A model generated the notes under the pieces. It worked only from the letters and a program-made list of their open reading frames with translations. It was not told the origin of the DNA and searched no databases. A stretch of 64,000 bases of DNA from Goodfellowiella coeruleoviolacea (GTDB lineage: Bacteria > Actinomycetota > Actinomycetes > Mycobacteriales > Pseudonocardiaceae): the NCBI RefSeq assembly GCF_024171785.1, contig NZ_JAMTCK010000008.1, forward strand, positions 62,001-126,000, in the 5' to 3' direction. Positions within the stretch are counted from its first letter, which is position 1, and the number at the start of each line of letters is the position of its first letter. Of this stretch, positions 8,413 through 16,806 are shown in pieces. A program made the translations under genes and the position numbers.

Positions 8413-8540
8413 ATTCACTCGATCGTGGTGCCAGTTGTCCACAGGGCCCCGAGTTGTCCACAGCCCCGCTCGCCGCCCTGTCCCGCCCGGGGTGGGGTGG
8501 GTAGGCTGGACCTGGGGTCGCCCCCCTGGGAGGGCGGGGG
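8413..8540 (+). repeat. 128-bp dispersed intergenic element, copy A
   Basis: One of two copies; the other is inverted at 60476-60603. The order is: ATTCAC(T/C)CGATCG, 9-nt linker, TTGTCCACA, TTGTCCACA again with a start-to-start distance of 19 bp, a 25-nt variable linker, then a G-rich block (GGGGTGGGGTGGGTAGG) and a C/G-rich tail. Linkers differ in sequence but not in length. TTGTCCACA matches the DnaA-box consensus of actinomycetes. The G-rich block has G-quadruplex potential. Confidence 0.8.
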
Positions 8541-8589
8541 TGTGGGCCAGAGCCGGCGCACCGTCACGGCTGACCGTCACGGCTGACCG

Positions 8590-9432
8590 TCACGGCTGGA
8601 GGAGCTGCCTGTAGCTGTCCGGCCGGCGGTCCCGGTAGAACGCCCACAGGTCGCGCACCTCGGCGAGCACGCCCATGTCCAGCTCGCGCACCACCACCTC
8701 GTCGGCGGTGTCCGAGGCGGCCTCGCCGACCAGCTGCCCGCGCGGGTCCACGAAGTAGGACTGGCCGTAGAACTCGTTGTCGCCCAAGGGTTCCACGCCC
8801 ACCCGGTTGATCGTGCCGACGAAGTACTCGTTGGCCACGGCCGCGGCCGGCTGCTCCAGCCGCCACAGGTACTCCGACAGCCCCCGGCTGGTCGCCGACG
8901 GGTTGAACACGATGCGCGCGCCGCCCAACCCCAGCGCCCGCCACCCCTCGGGGAAGTGCCGCTCGTAGCAGATGTACACGCCGATCCGGCCCACCGCCGT
9001 GTCGAACACCGGGTAGCCCAGGTTGCCCGGCCGGAAGTAGAACTTCTCCCAGAACCCGCTCACCTGGGGCAGGTGGTTCTTGCGGTGCTTGCCCAGGTAC
9101 CGGCCGTCCGCGTCGATCACCGCCGCGGTGTTGTAGTAGACGCCCGGCTGTTCCTCCTCGTACACCGGCACGATGAGCACCACACCGTGCCGCTCGGCCA
9201 CCTCGCGCATCAGCGCCGTGGTGGGACCGTCCGGCACGGCCTCGGTGTAGGAGTAGTAGTCGGTGTCCTGCACCTGGCAGAAGTACGGGCCGTAGAACAG
9301 CTCCTGCAGGCACACCACCTGGGCGCCGCGCGAGGCGGCCACGCCGATGGCGTCCACCGCCGCCGCGATCATGGAGTCCTTGTCACCGGTCCAGCGCTGC
9401 TGGACGAGTCCGGCCTTGACGATGTCGGCCAC
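8590..9432 (-). CDS. Beta-ureidopropionase / N-carbamoyl amidohydrolase (nitrilase family)
   Basis: A 280-residue CN-hydrolase that removes the carbamoyl group from N-carbamoyl-beta-alanine (or N-carbamoyl amino acids), releasing NH3 and CO2. The Glu-Lys-Cys triad is visible: Glu in VCLQELFYGPYF, Lys in HRKNHLPQ, Cys in GVYICYERHFPE. I chose the GTG at 9432 (VADIVKAGLVQQRW) because GGGAG lies just before it. The start overlaps the end of the upstream permease gene by 50 bp, so the two are probably cotranscribed. Confidence 0.92.
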   Translation of the reverse strand: MADIVKAGLVQQRWTGDKDSMIAAAVDAIGVAASRGAQVVCLQELFYGPYFCQVQDTDYYSYTEAVPDGPTTALMREVAERHGVVLIVPVYEEEQPGVYYNTAAVIDADGRYLGKHRKNHLPQVSGFWEKFYFRPGNLGYPVFDTAVGRIGVYICYERHFPEGWRALGLGGARIVFNPSATSRGLSEYLWRLEQPAAAVANEYFVGTINRVGVEPLGDNEFYGQSYFVDPRGQLVGEAASDTADEVVVRELDMGVLAEVRDLWAFYRDRRPDSYRQLLQP

Positions 9433-10957
9433 GCTTTCTCCCTTCCCCCGAGGACGCGCCGCCACGGGACAGGACGAGGTAGACCAGCAGGGCGCCGAGC
9501 AGGCCGGCCACCCACGAGTAGTCGTAGAGCGGTTTCAGCGCGGGAATCAGGCCCTCCGGCGGGAACGGGCCGGCGCCGGGGGCGGAGTGGGCGCCGCCCA
9601 CGGCGAGGACCGCACCCACGCAGGTGGCCACGACAGCCCGCCAGTTCCAGCCCCCGCGGAACCAGTATCGCCCCGTCTCCGCGTACAGGCTGGGCAGATC
9701 CAGCCGGGTGCGGTGGACCAGCCAGTAGCCGCCGATCAGCACCCCGGCCACGGCCGCCAGCACCCCGCCGTAGAAGCCCAGCCAGGCGAAGATGTAGACG
9801 CGTGGGTCGGCGATCAGCCGCCACGGCTGGATCAGCACGCCCAGCACCCCGGTGATCAGCCCGCCGACCCGGAAGCTGACCAGTTTCGGCACCGCGTTGG
9901 AGAAGTCGTAGGACGGGCTGACCACGTTGGCCGCCAGGTTGGCCGACACCGTGGCCAGCACCACCGCGACCAGCGCGGCGATCACCGCGACCGGGCTGCT
10001 GAACCGGCTGGCCAGCCGCACCGGGTCCCAGATGGCCTCGCCGTAGAGCACCACCGTGCCCGAGGTGGTCACGATCGACACGATCGCGATGAACGACATG
10101 GTGGTGGGCAGGCCGAGCACCTGGCCGAGCACCTGTTGGCGCTGGCTGCCGCCGAACCTGGTGAAGTCGGGCATGTTCAGCGACAGCGTCGCCCAGAACG
10201 CGATCATGCCCATCAGCGACGGCGCGAACACCCGCCAGAACTCCGCGCCCCAGCCCAGCGCGGACGGTTCGGCCAGGATCGGCCCGAACCCGCCGGCCCG
10301 CACCACCACCCACACCACCAGCACCAGGAACGCCGCGGTGACCAGGGGCGCGCTCCAGTTCTCGAACCGGCGCACCGCCTCCATGCCGCGCCAGATGATC
10401 AGCATCTGGACCAGCCAGAACACCGCGAAGCCCAGCCACAGCGTCCACGGCTGGCCCAGCACGCGGGGCGCGTTCACCCAGCCGGTGCCGGCCAGCTGGC
10501 CCACGATCACGTAGATCGCCTGGCCACCCACCCAGGTCTGGATGCCGAACCAGCCGCAGGCGATGAACGCGCGCAGCAGCGCGGCCAGGTTGGCGCCGCG
10601 CACCCCGTAGCAGGCGCGGGCGAACACCGGGAAGGGGATGCCGTACTTGGTGCCGGCGTGGCTGTTGAGCAGCATCGGCACCAGCACGATCAGGTTGCCC
10701 AGGGTGATGGTCAGCAACGCCTGCAGCCAGTTCATCCCGATCGCCACCAGCCCGGAGGCCAGCAGGTAGCTGGGGATGTTGTGGGCCATGCCCATCCACA
10801 GGGCGAAGTAGGTGTAGGTCGACCAGGTGCGGGCCCGCACCGGAACCGGGGCCAGCTCCGGGTTGACGTACCGGCTGCCCACGATCGCGGTGTAGTCGGT
10901 CAGCTCCACCCGGCCGTCGGCGTGGGTCAGCTGGCGCGGTGCGGTGCCGGGCCCCAT
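9383..10957 (-). CDS. NCS1-family nucleobase/hydantoin permease
   Basis: A 524-residue, 12-helix sodium- or proton-coupled importer of the NCS1 family (cytosine, uracil, allantoin or hydantoin permeases). Conserved elements are NPELAPVPVRARTWSTY before helix 1, SHAGTKYGIPFPVFARACYG in helix 2/loop, and NMPDFTRFGGS in the central helices. The Pro-Val-Phe-Ala-Arg stretch and the adjoining catabolic genes indicate uptake of pyrimidine or hydantoin substrate. I chose the ATG at 10957 (GTGAGG upstream); a longer form starting further up is less likely because its leader is not membrane-like. Confidence 0.92.
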   Translation of the reverse strand: MGPGTAPRQLTHADGRVELTDYTAIVGSRYVNPELAPVPVRARTWSTYTYFALWMGMAHNIPSYLLASGLVAIGMNWLQALLTITLGNLIVLVPMLLNSHAGTKYGIPFPVFARACYGVRGANLAALLRAFIACGWFGIQTWVGGQAIYVIVGQLAGTGWVNAPRVLGQPWTLWLGFAVFWLVQMLIIWRGMEAVRRFENWSAPLVTAAFLVLVVWVVVRAGGFGPILAEPSALGWGAEFWRVFAPSLMGMIAFWATLSLNMPDFTRFGGSQRQQVLGQVLGLPTTMSFIAIVSIVTTSGTVVLYGEAIWDPVRLASRFSSPVAVIAALVAVVLATVSANLAANVVSPSYDFSNAVPKLVSFRVGGLITGVLGVLIQPWRLIADPRVYIFAWLGFYGGVLAAVAGVLIGGYWLVHRTRLDLPSLYAETGRYWFRGGWNWRAVVATCVGAVLAVGGAHSAPGAGPFPPEGLIPALKPLYDYSWVAGLLGALLVYLVLSRGGASSGEGRKRGRHRQGRTRPAALDR

Positions 10958-11290
10958 CGCCTCACACCCCGGGCGCGGGCGGGCGATCGCGGTGTGGCAG
11001 CATCCCGGCGACCGGCTGCTGGCCCTGGCGCGTGGATTCCATCTCGGCATCCTGGGTCGCGCCCGGTGCCGCGGGGCAGCGTCACACTGTCCACGATTGC
11101 CGGATTTCCCGCACACTCCGCCACTTGCGCGAGCACGGGTGCCGGTCTCCGCGCCCGTGGGGTCGCCGCCGCCGGGCCGGCTTGCCCGCGCGTCCACTGC
11201 CACGACAGCCACCCGTGACCGGGGGAACCGGACCTGCCGTGGCTGTCCTGAGTGGACATCGGGTCTGTCCTGAGTGGACCCTGTCGCCGA
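10958..11290. other. Intergenic region upstream of the permease, with repeats
   Basis: No gene is supported here. It contains a 15-bp direct repeat, CTGTCCTGAGTGGAC, at 11243-11257 and 11265-11279 (22 bp apart, two helical turns). It also has an inverted repeat GACAGCCAC (11204-11212) / GTGGCTGTC (11239-11247). These could be operators of the permease-ureidopropionase operon or a terminator for pucR, which ends at 11291. Confidence 0.5.
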
Positions 11291-12976
11291 TCAGGTGGTG
11301 GTGATGTCCAACGCCAGCAGTGCCACGTACAGCGACAGCACCGACTCCGGGTCGTTCAGCGACACGCCGAGCACCCCCTCGATCCGGGCCAGCTGCTGGT
11401 AGTAGGCGGTGCGGGACAGGTGCGCCGCCTCGGCAGCCGAGGTCTTGTTCCCGCCGTGCTCGCAGTAGCCGCGCAGCAGCTCCACCAGCCGGGTGCCCTG
11501 CCGGGCGTCCCTGGCCAGCAGCGGCCCCAGCTCGCGCTGCACGAACGCGGCCAGCCGGTCGTCGTCGCGCAGCAGGTGCAGCAGGCCGGGCAGGCGCACG
11601 TCGGCCAGCCGGTGGAAGGGTGGGTCCGACTGGCCCGACTGGCCCGACTGGCTCGGCTGGCCCGGTCGGTCGGCGCGCCGACCGGTGCGGGCCCGGGCCG
11701 CCGCCCCGGCCACGTGGTCGGCCTCGACCAGGCTGCGCCGGGCGTCGGTGACCGCGTCCACCGTGCTGCCCACCCCGACCACCACCGGCACCGACCGGCC
11801 ACTGCCACCCGACCCGCCGTACCGGACCTGCTCGGCGAGCCGGCGCAGCACCGGGTCCACCTCGCCGGTGGCCGGCAGCGCCAGCAGTGCCCGCACGCTG
11901 GTGTCGTCCACCACCCCGACCAGCGCGGGCAGGCTCAGCCGCCGGGCGGCCAGCGCGGTGGCCTCGGCCAGGTCGCGCAGCAGCTCCTGGGTGGCCAGGG
12001 CGGGCGCCGGATCCCGGCTGGCCGTGGTGCGCGGCCGCACGGCCACCCCGACCAGTCGGCGCCCGCGCAGTGGCACGCCCAGGGCGGCGGCCCTGGCCAC
12101 CAGGTCGGCCGGCCCGGCCGGGGCGGCCAGCAGCTCGGTGAGCAGGGTGCGGTGGCTGTGCCGTTCCAGGCTCTCCCGGTCCCGGGTGACCAGCCGGTGC
12201 ACGGCCAGCGCGGACGCGGCCCGCTCGGCGACCACCACCTGCCGGTGTGCCGGCGGGGTGGGGGAGACCAGCACCAGCCGGCCCCACTCCGCACCGCGCG
12301 CGCCCACCGAGGTGACCAGCCAGCCGGCGTCCTCGTGGTAGCCGGTCCGCTCGGGCAGGGCGACCGAGGCGGAGCGGTCCGCCCAGTCGGCCAGCAGCTC
12401 GGTGGCGTCGGTGCCGGCCGAGTCGTAGGCGAGCACGTCGTGCCCGAGGGTCTCCAGCACCACGGGCAGGCCGGCGGTGCGGGCCACCTCGCGCAGCACC
12501 TGGGCGGGCTCGGCGCAGGCCACGGTGAGCGCGGTGAACGTCTCGTGCACCTGCTCGGCCGCGCGCAGCTCGGCCAGCTGGGCGTTCACGATCAGCGCGG
12601 CCACCGCCTCGGTCACCGCCACGAACCGGGTCTCCCTGGGCAGCGCGATCAGCGGCAGCCCGGCCTGCTCGGCGGCGCTGACCAACGGCTCGGGCAGCCC
12701 ACCCGGCCAGCGCCTGAGCAGCTCGATGACCAGGCCGCTGGCCCCCACCCTGGCCAGCTCGGCCACGTAGCGGGTGAGCCCGGCCGCGTCCTCGGGCAGG
12801 GCGATGCCGGTGGTGAGCACCAGTTCGTTGCCGCGCAGCAGGTGCGCGATGTCCGCGATCTCGGCCACGTGCACCCACCGGACCCGGTGGTCCAGTCCGG
12901 CCCGGCCGGCCACCACCACCGGCCGGCCCCGCCGCACGGCCGGAAGGACGAGCACGTCAGCGACGGTCGGGTACAC
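11291..12976 (-). CDS. PucR-family transcriptional regulator
   Basis: A 561-residue regulator. The N-terminal PucR sensor domain (VYPTVADVLVLPAV to about residue 130) is followed by a CdaR/GGDEF-like middle domain and a C-terminal helix-turn-helix (GNKTSAAEAAHLSRTAYYQQLARIE). Family members control purine, allantoin, hydantoin and amino-acid degradation, so it is probably the pathway-specific switch of this cluster. The GTG at 12976 follows GAGGAGGA. An interdomain linker contains a short SQSGQSGQS repeat made by 9-bp tandem repeats. Likely sites are the ACAC-N3-GTGT dyads at 13052 and 13828. Confidence 0.92.
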   Translation of the reverse strand: MYPTVADVLVLPAVRRGRPVVVAGRAGLDHRVRWVHVAEIADIAHLLRGNELVLTTGIALPEDAAGLTRYVAELARVGASGLVIELLRRWPGGLPEPLVSAAEQAGLPLIALPRETRFVAVTEAVAALIVNAQLAELRAAEQVHETFTALTVACAEPAQVLREVARTAGLPVVLETLGHDVLAYDSAGTDATELLADWADRSASVALPERTGYHEDAGWLVTSVGARGAEWGRLVLVSPTPPAHRQVVVAERAASALAVHRLVTRDRESLERHSHRTLLTELLAAPAGPADLVARAAALGVPLRGRRLVGVAVRPRTTASRDPAPALATQELLRDLAEATALAARRLSLPALVGVVDDTSVRALLALPATGEVDPVLRRLAEQVRYGGSGGSGRSVPVVVGVGSTVDAVTDARRSLVEADHVAGAAARARTGRRADRPGQPSQSGQSGQSDPPFHRLADVRLPGLLHLLRDDDRLAAFVQRELGPLLARDARQGTRLVELLRGYCEHGGNKTSAAEAAHLSRTAYYQQLARIEGVLGVSLNDPESVLSLYVALLALDITTT

Positions 12977-13051
12977 CGGTCCTCCTCGGACGACGCGACA
13001 CGGGGCTGGCCGGAGGGCCGGTACACAACGTAAGCATCCGGGACGAACCGA

Positions 13052-13062
13052 ACACAAGGTGT
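13052..13062. promoter_or_regulatory. Candidate PucR operator upstream of pucR
   Basis: ACAC-AAG-GTGT dyad in the pucR promoter region, with a related half-site ACACAACGT at 13023-13031. The same architecture occurs at 13828-13840 before the aminotransferase gene. Confidence 0.4.
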
Positions 13063-13240
13063 ACAGGTGGCTGACGCCGGTGCGCGCGCTGCCGCCGACT
13101 GCGGCTGGTCCGACCGTCTGCCGGGGTGGCGCGCAGGATTGGGCCGTCTGGCGGTAAGTGATCACGTCTCGGGGCCCGATCCTGCCTAGGGCCATTCGTG
13201 TGGCCGGACAGACGACACCGACGGAGGGGAACCCCCGAAA

Positions 13241-13690
13241 GTGCACACGAGCAGAGCGAAGCAGTCGGCGGCGGTAGTGGCTGCCCTGGCGGCGGTCGTG
13301 GTCACGACCGGCTGTGCCGCGGTTGGCGGCGGCACGGCCGCAGACGGTGGCGCCGCGGCCCCCGTGACCACCGAGGAGGGCTCGTCCGCCCCGGTCCTGG
13401 AGGCTTCGGTGACCGAGGCCGGGTCGGCCACCACCACCTCGACCGTCAACCCCACGGCCGTTCGCAACTCGCTGAGCCGCTGGCCGAGCGTGCAGGACGT
13501 GACCACGGACGGCACCGCGCTGGTGGTCAAGACCAGCCTCAGCATCACCGGCACGGCCGAGGCGCTGGCCATCTGTTCCATCGCCAACGCGGCCACGTTC
13601 TCGACCGAGGTCAAGTCCGTGTCCGTGCGGGCGAGCACCGGCGAGGTCATCGCCCAGCGGACGCAGAACGACACCGACTGCCGCAACTGA
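13241..13690 (+). CDS. Small lipoprotein of unknown function
   Basis: A 149-residue lipoprotein. A short signal peptide ends in the lipobox VVTTGC (Cys near residue 25), followed by a Gly/Ala/Thr/Ser-rich tether to about residue 70. The C-terminal part carries two Cys (AICSIANA and the terminal DCRN), probably a disulfide. The GTG start is preceded by GGAGGGG. It stands between the pucR and aminotransferase genes but has no evident link to the pathway. Confidence 0.78.
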   Translation: MHTSRAKQSAAVVAALAAVVVTTGCAAVGGGTAADGGAAAPVTTEEGSSAPVLEASVTEAGSATTTSTVNPTAVRNSLSRWPSVQDVTTDGTALVVKTSLSITGTAEALAICSIANAATFSTEVKSVSVRASTGEVIAQRTQNDTDCRN

Positions 13691-13827
13691 CCGCCGCGCG
13701 CTCGGCCGAGCCGGGGCCGCCCGGCTGACCTGCCGCACCGCGTCGGCCGGGCCGCCTGGCACACGGCGTCCTGGCACACGGCGTCGGCCGGGCCGACGGA
13801 CACACCGTCAGCGACGCGAGCGAACCC

Positions 13828-13840
13828 GACACAACGTGTC
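13828..13840. promoter_or_regulatory. Candidate PucR operator upstream of the aminotransferase operon
   Basis: Perfect dyad GACAC-AAC-GTGTC. It is embedded in a block resembling the pucR upstream region (both read GAACC, ACACAA, GTGT and then GTGGCTG). CATAGT just downstream could be a -10 box. Confidence 0.45.
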
Positions 13841-13945
13841 CATAGTGGTGGCTGTCCCCAACTCAGCACACTCGACAACCGAGGACAGCCCGTCACGGGC
13901 CGCCCGGCCGCGGCCCCGCGACCAGCCACGCCCCAGGAGGACACC

Positions 13946-15289
13946 ATGGCACCCGGAGACCAGCCGGACCAGCACGACCAGCGCGCCACCGACCGCACCC
14001 TGCTGGACCGGCACCGGGCCGTGCTGCCCACCTGGCTGGCCCTGTACTACCAGGAGCCGATCGAGGTGGTCAGCGCCTCCGGCCGCCGGGTCACCGACGC
14101 CAACGGCACGGTGTACCTGGACTTCTTCGCCGGCATCCTGACCAACGCGATCGGCTACGACATCCCCGAGATCAGCGACGCGATCCGCCGCCAGGTGGAC
14201 ACCGGCGTGCTGCACACCTCCACGCTGTACCTGATCCGCTCCCAGGTGGAGCTGGCCGAGCGGATCGCGGAGCTGTCCGGCATCCCCGACGCCAAGGTGT
14301 TCTTCACCAACTCGGGCACCGAGGCCAACGAGACCGCGCTGATGCTGGCCACCCAGTACCGGCGCAGCAACCAGGTGCTGACCCTGCGCAACTCCTACCA
14401 CGGGCGGGCCTTCGCCACCATCGGCGTCACCGGCAACCGCGGCTGGGCGGCCAGCTCGCTCAGCCCGGTCCGGGTCAGCCACGTGCACGGCGGCTACCGC
14501 TACCGCAGCCCGTTCCGCGACCTCTCCGACGCCGACTACATCGCCGCGTGCGTCGCCGACCTGCGCGACGTGCTGGCCACCAGCACGGCCGGGGACGTGG
14601 CCTGCCTGATCGCGGAGCCGATCCAGGGCGTCGGCGGGTTCATCGTGCCGCCGGACGGCCTGTTCGGCGCGATGAAGGAGGTGCTCGACGAGCACGGCAT
14701 CCTGCTGGTCTCCGACGAGGTGCAGACCGGCTGGGGCCGCACCGGTGAGCACTTCTGGGGCATCCAGGCGCACGGCGTGACGCCCGACGCCATGACCTTC
14801 GCCAAGGGCCTGGGCAACGGCATGGCCATCGGCGGGGTGGTGGCCAGGGCCGAGGTGATGGACGCGATCACCGCCAACTCCATCTCCACCTTCGGTGGCA
14901 ACCCGGTGGCCACCACCGCCGCCCGCGCCACCCTGGACTACCTGCTCGACCACGACCTGCAGGCCAACGCCGACCGGCTGGGCCGCCGGCTGCTGGACGG
15001 GCTGCGCGCGCTGGTCGACCGGCACCCGGTGGTGGGCGAGGTGCGCGGCAAGGGTCTGATGATCGGCATCGAGCTGGTCGAGCCCGGCACCACCACGCCC
15101 AGCCAGGCGGCCGCGGCCAGCCTGCTGGAGCACACCAGGACGCGTGGGCTGCTGGTGGGCAAGGGCGGGATGCGCAACAACGTGATCCGGCTGGCCCCGC
15201 CGATGACGCTGACCCAGGAGGAGGCCGACGAGGGCCTGGCCATCCTCACCGAGGCGATCGCCGCGACCGACAAGGAGCTGAGCGCATGA
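13946..15289 (+). CDS. Class III (beta-alanine-type) aminotransferase
   Basis: A 447-residue PLP enzyme of fold type I, class III (omega-aminotransferase/alanine-glyoxylate type). The PLP-binding Lys sits in MTFAKGLGNGMAIGG. GWGRTGEHFWG and NSGTEANETALMLA are conserved substrate and cofactor segments. In this cluster the natural job is to convert beta-alanine or beta-aminoisobutyrate to malonate or methylmalonate semialdehyde. The ATG follows CAGGAGGACACC. It overlaps the dehydrogenase gene by 4 bp (ATGA), showing translational coupling. Confidence 0.9.
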   Translation: MAPGDQPDQHDQRATDRTLLDRHRAVLPTWLALYYQEPIEVVSASGRRVTDANGTVYLDFFAGILTNAIGYDIPEISDAIRRQVDTGVLHTSTLYLIRSQVELAERIAELSGIPDAKVFFTNSGTEANETALMLATQYRRSNQVLTLRNSYHGRAFATIGVTGNRGWAASSLSPVRVSHVHGGYRYRSPFRDLSDADYIAACVADLRDVLATSTAGDVACLIAEPIQGVGGFIVPPDGLFGAMKEVLDEHGILLVSDEVQTGWGRTGEHFWGIQAHGVTPDAMTFAKGLGNGMAIGGVVARAEVMDAITANSISTFGGNPVATTAARATLDYLLDHDLQANADRLGRRLLDGLRALVDRHPVVGEVRGKGLMIGIELVEPGTTTPSQAAAASLLEHTRTRGLLVGKGGMRNNVIRLAPPMTLTQEEADEGLAILTEAIAATDKELSA

Positions 15290-16788
15290 GCGGGCCGGCG
15301 CGCATCACCCACCGGATCGGCGGCAAACCGTGGGACGGGCCGGCCGAGCGCGCCGGTGACGTGTTCGACCCGGCCACCGGGGCGCTGACCGGGCGGGTCG
15401 ACTTCGCCGCACCCGCCGAGGTGGACCTGGCCGTGGCCGCGGCGCGGCGGGCGTTCCCCGCCTGGCGGGACGCGTCGCTGGCCAGGCGGTCGGCCGTGCT
15501 GTTCGCGTTCCGCGAGCTGCTGGCCGCGCGCGCCGACGAACTGGCCGCGCTGGTCACCGCCGAGCACGGCAAGGTGCTCGCGGACGCGGCCGGCGAGGTG
15601 CGGCGCGGGCTGGACTGCGTGGAGTTCGCCTGCGGTGTGCCGCACCTGCTCAAGGGCGGCTTCAGCGAGAACGCCGCCACCCTGGTCGACGTGTACTCGC
15701 TGCGCCAGCCACTGGGCGTGGTCGCGGTGATCTCGCCGTTCAACTTCCCGGCCATGGTGCCGCTGTGGTTCGTGCCGCTCGCGATCGCCTGCGGCAACAC
15801 CGTGGTGCTCAAGCCCAGCGAGAAGGACCCGTCCGCGGCCAACGCCCTGGCCGAGCTGTTCGCCGAGGCCGGTCTGCCCGACGGGGTGTTCAACGTGGTG
15901 CACGGCGACAAGGTCGCGGTTGACGCGATCCTGGACCACGCCGACGTGCGGGCGGTGTCCTTCGTGGGGTCCACGCCGATCGCGCGGTACGTGTACCAGC
16001 GGGCCACCGCGGCCGGCAAGCGCGTGCAGGCGCTGGGCGGCGCCAAGAACCACATGGTGGTGCTGCCCGACGCCGACCTGGAGCTGGCCGCGGACGCGGC
16101 CGTGTCCGCGGGCTTCGGCTCGGCCGGTGAGCGCTGCATGGCGGTCTCCGCGGTGGTCGCGGTCGACCCGGTCGGCGACGAGCTGGTGGCCAGGATCAAG
16201 GAGCGGATGGCCCGGCTGCGCGTTGGCGACGGCCGGCGGCCCGGCTGCGACATGGGGCCGCTGGTGACCGCCGCGCACCGGGACCGCGTGGCGTCCTATG
16301 TGGACGCTGGGGTGGCCGAGGGTGCCGAGCTGGTGGTGGACGGTCGGGGCCAGGTCGTGGACGGCGCGGCCGGCGGGTTCTGGTTGGGCCCCACCCTGTT
16401 CGACCGGGTCGGCCCGGAGATGTCGGTCTACACCGACGAGATCTTCGGCCCGGTGCTCAGCGTGCTGCGCGCGGCCAGCTACACCGAGGCGGTGGAACTG
16501 GTCAACGCCAACCCGTACGGCAACGGCACGGCCGTGTTCACCAACGACGGTGGCGCGGCCCGCCGGTTCCAGCACGAGATCGAGGTCGGCATGGTCGGGA
16601 TCAACGTGCCGATCCCGGTGCCGGTGGCGCACTACTCGTTCGGCGGCTGGAAGGACTCGCTGTTCGGTGACACCCACGCCTACGGCCCGGACGGCGTGCA
16701 CTTCTTCACCCGGGCCAAGGTGGTGACCAGCCGGTGGCCCGACCCGGCCCACCGGGGGGTGAACCTGGGCTTCCCGCACGCCACCTGA
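15286..16788 (+). CDS. mmsA: CoA-acylating methylmalonate/malonate-semialdehyde dehydrogenase
   Basis: A 500-residue aldehyde dehydrogenase that oxidises (methyl)malonate semialdehyde with NAD+ and CoA to propionyl- or acetyl-CoA plus CO2. Typical MMSDH features are PFNFPAMVPLW, the catalytic Cys in FGSAGERCMAVSAVV, and the C-terminal GGWKDSLFGDTHAYG. It is the last step after the coupled aminotransferase, so the cluster can carry dihydropyrimidines to central metabolism. Dihydropyrimidine dehydrogenase is not in the window. Confidence 0.93.
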   Translation: MSGPARITHRIGGKPWDGPAERAGDVFDPATGALTGRVDFAAPAEVDLAVAAARRAFPAWRDASLARRSAVLFAFRELLAARADELAALVTAEHGKVLADAAGEVRRGLDCVEFACGVPHLLKGGFSENAATLVDVYSLRQPLGVVAVISPFNFPAMVPLWFVPLAIACGNTVVLKPSEKDPSAANALAELFAEAGLPDGVFNVVHGDKVAVDAILDHADVRAVSFVGSTPIARYVYQRATAAGKRVQALGGAKNHMVVLPDADLELAADAAVSAGFGSAGERCMAVSAVVAVDPVGDELVARIKERMARLRVGDGRRPGCDMGPLVTAAHRDRVASYVDAGVAEGAELVVDGRGQVVDGAAGGFWLGPTLFDRVGPEMSVYTDEIFGPVLSVLRAASYTEAVELVNANPYGNGTAVFTNDGGAARRFQHEIEVGMVGINVPIPVPVAHYSFGGWKDSLFGDTHAYGPDGVHFFTRAKVVTSRWPDPAHRGVNLGFPHAT

Positions 16789-16806
16789 TCGGCGGGTGGG
16801 CCCGGC

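Noticed and set aside
8435-8462. Paired TTGTCCACA boxes as a replication origin
   Set aside because: Only two boxes per copy, two distant copies, and no dnaA, dnaN or gyr genes near; better explained as a dispersed element.
11630-11665. 9-bp tandem repeats inside pucR as a separate element
   Set aside because: They keep the reading frame and just encode a Gly/Gln/Ser linker.
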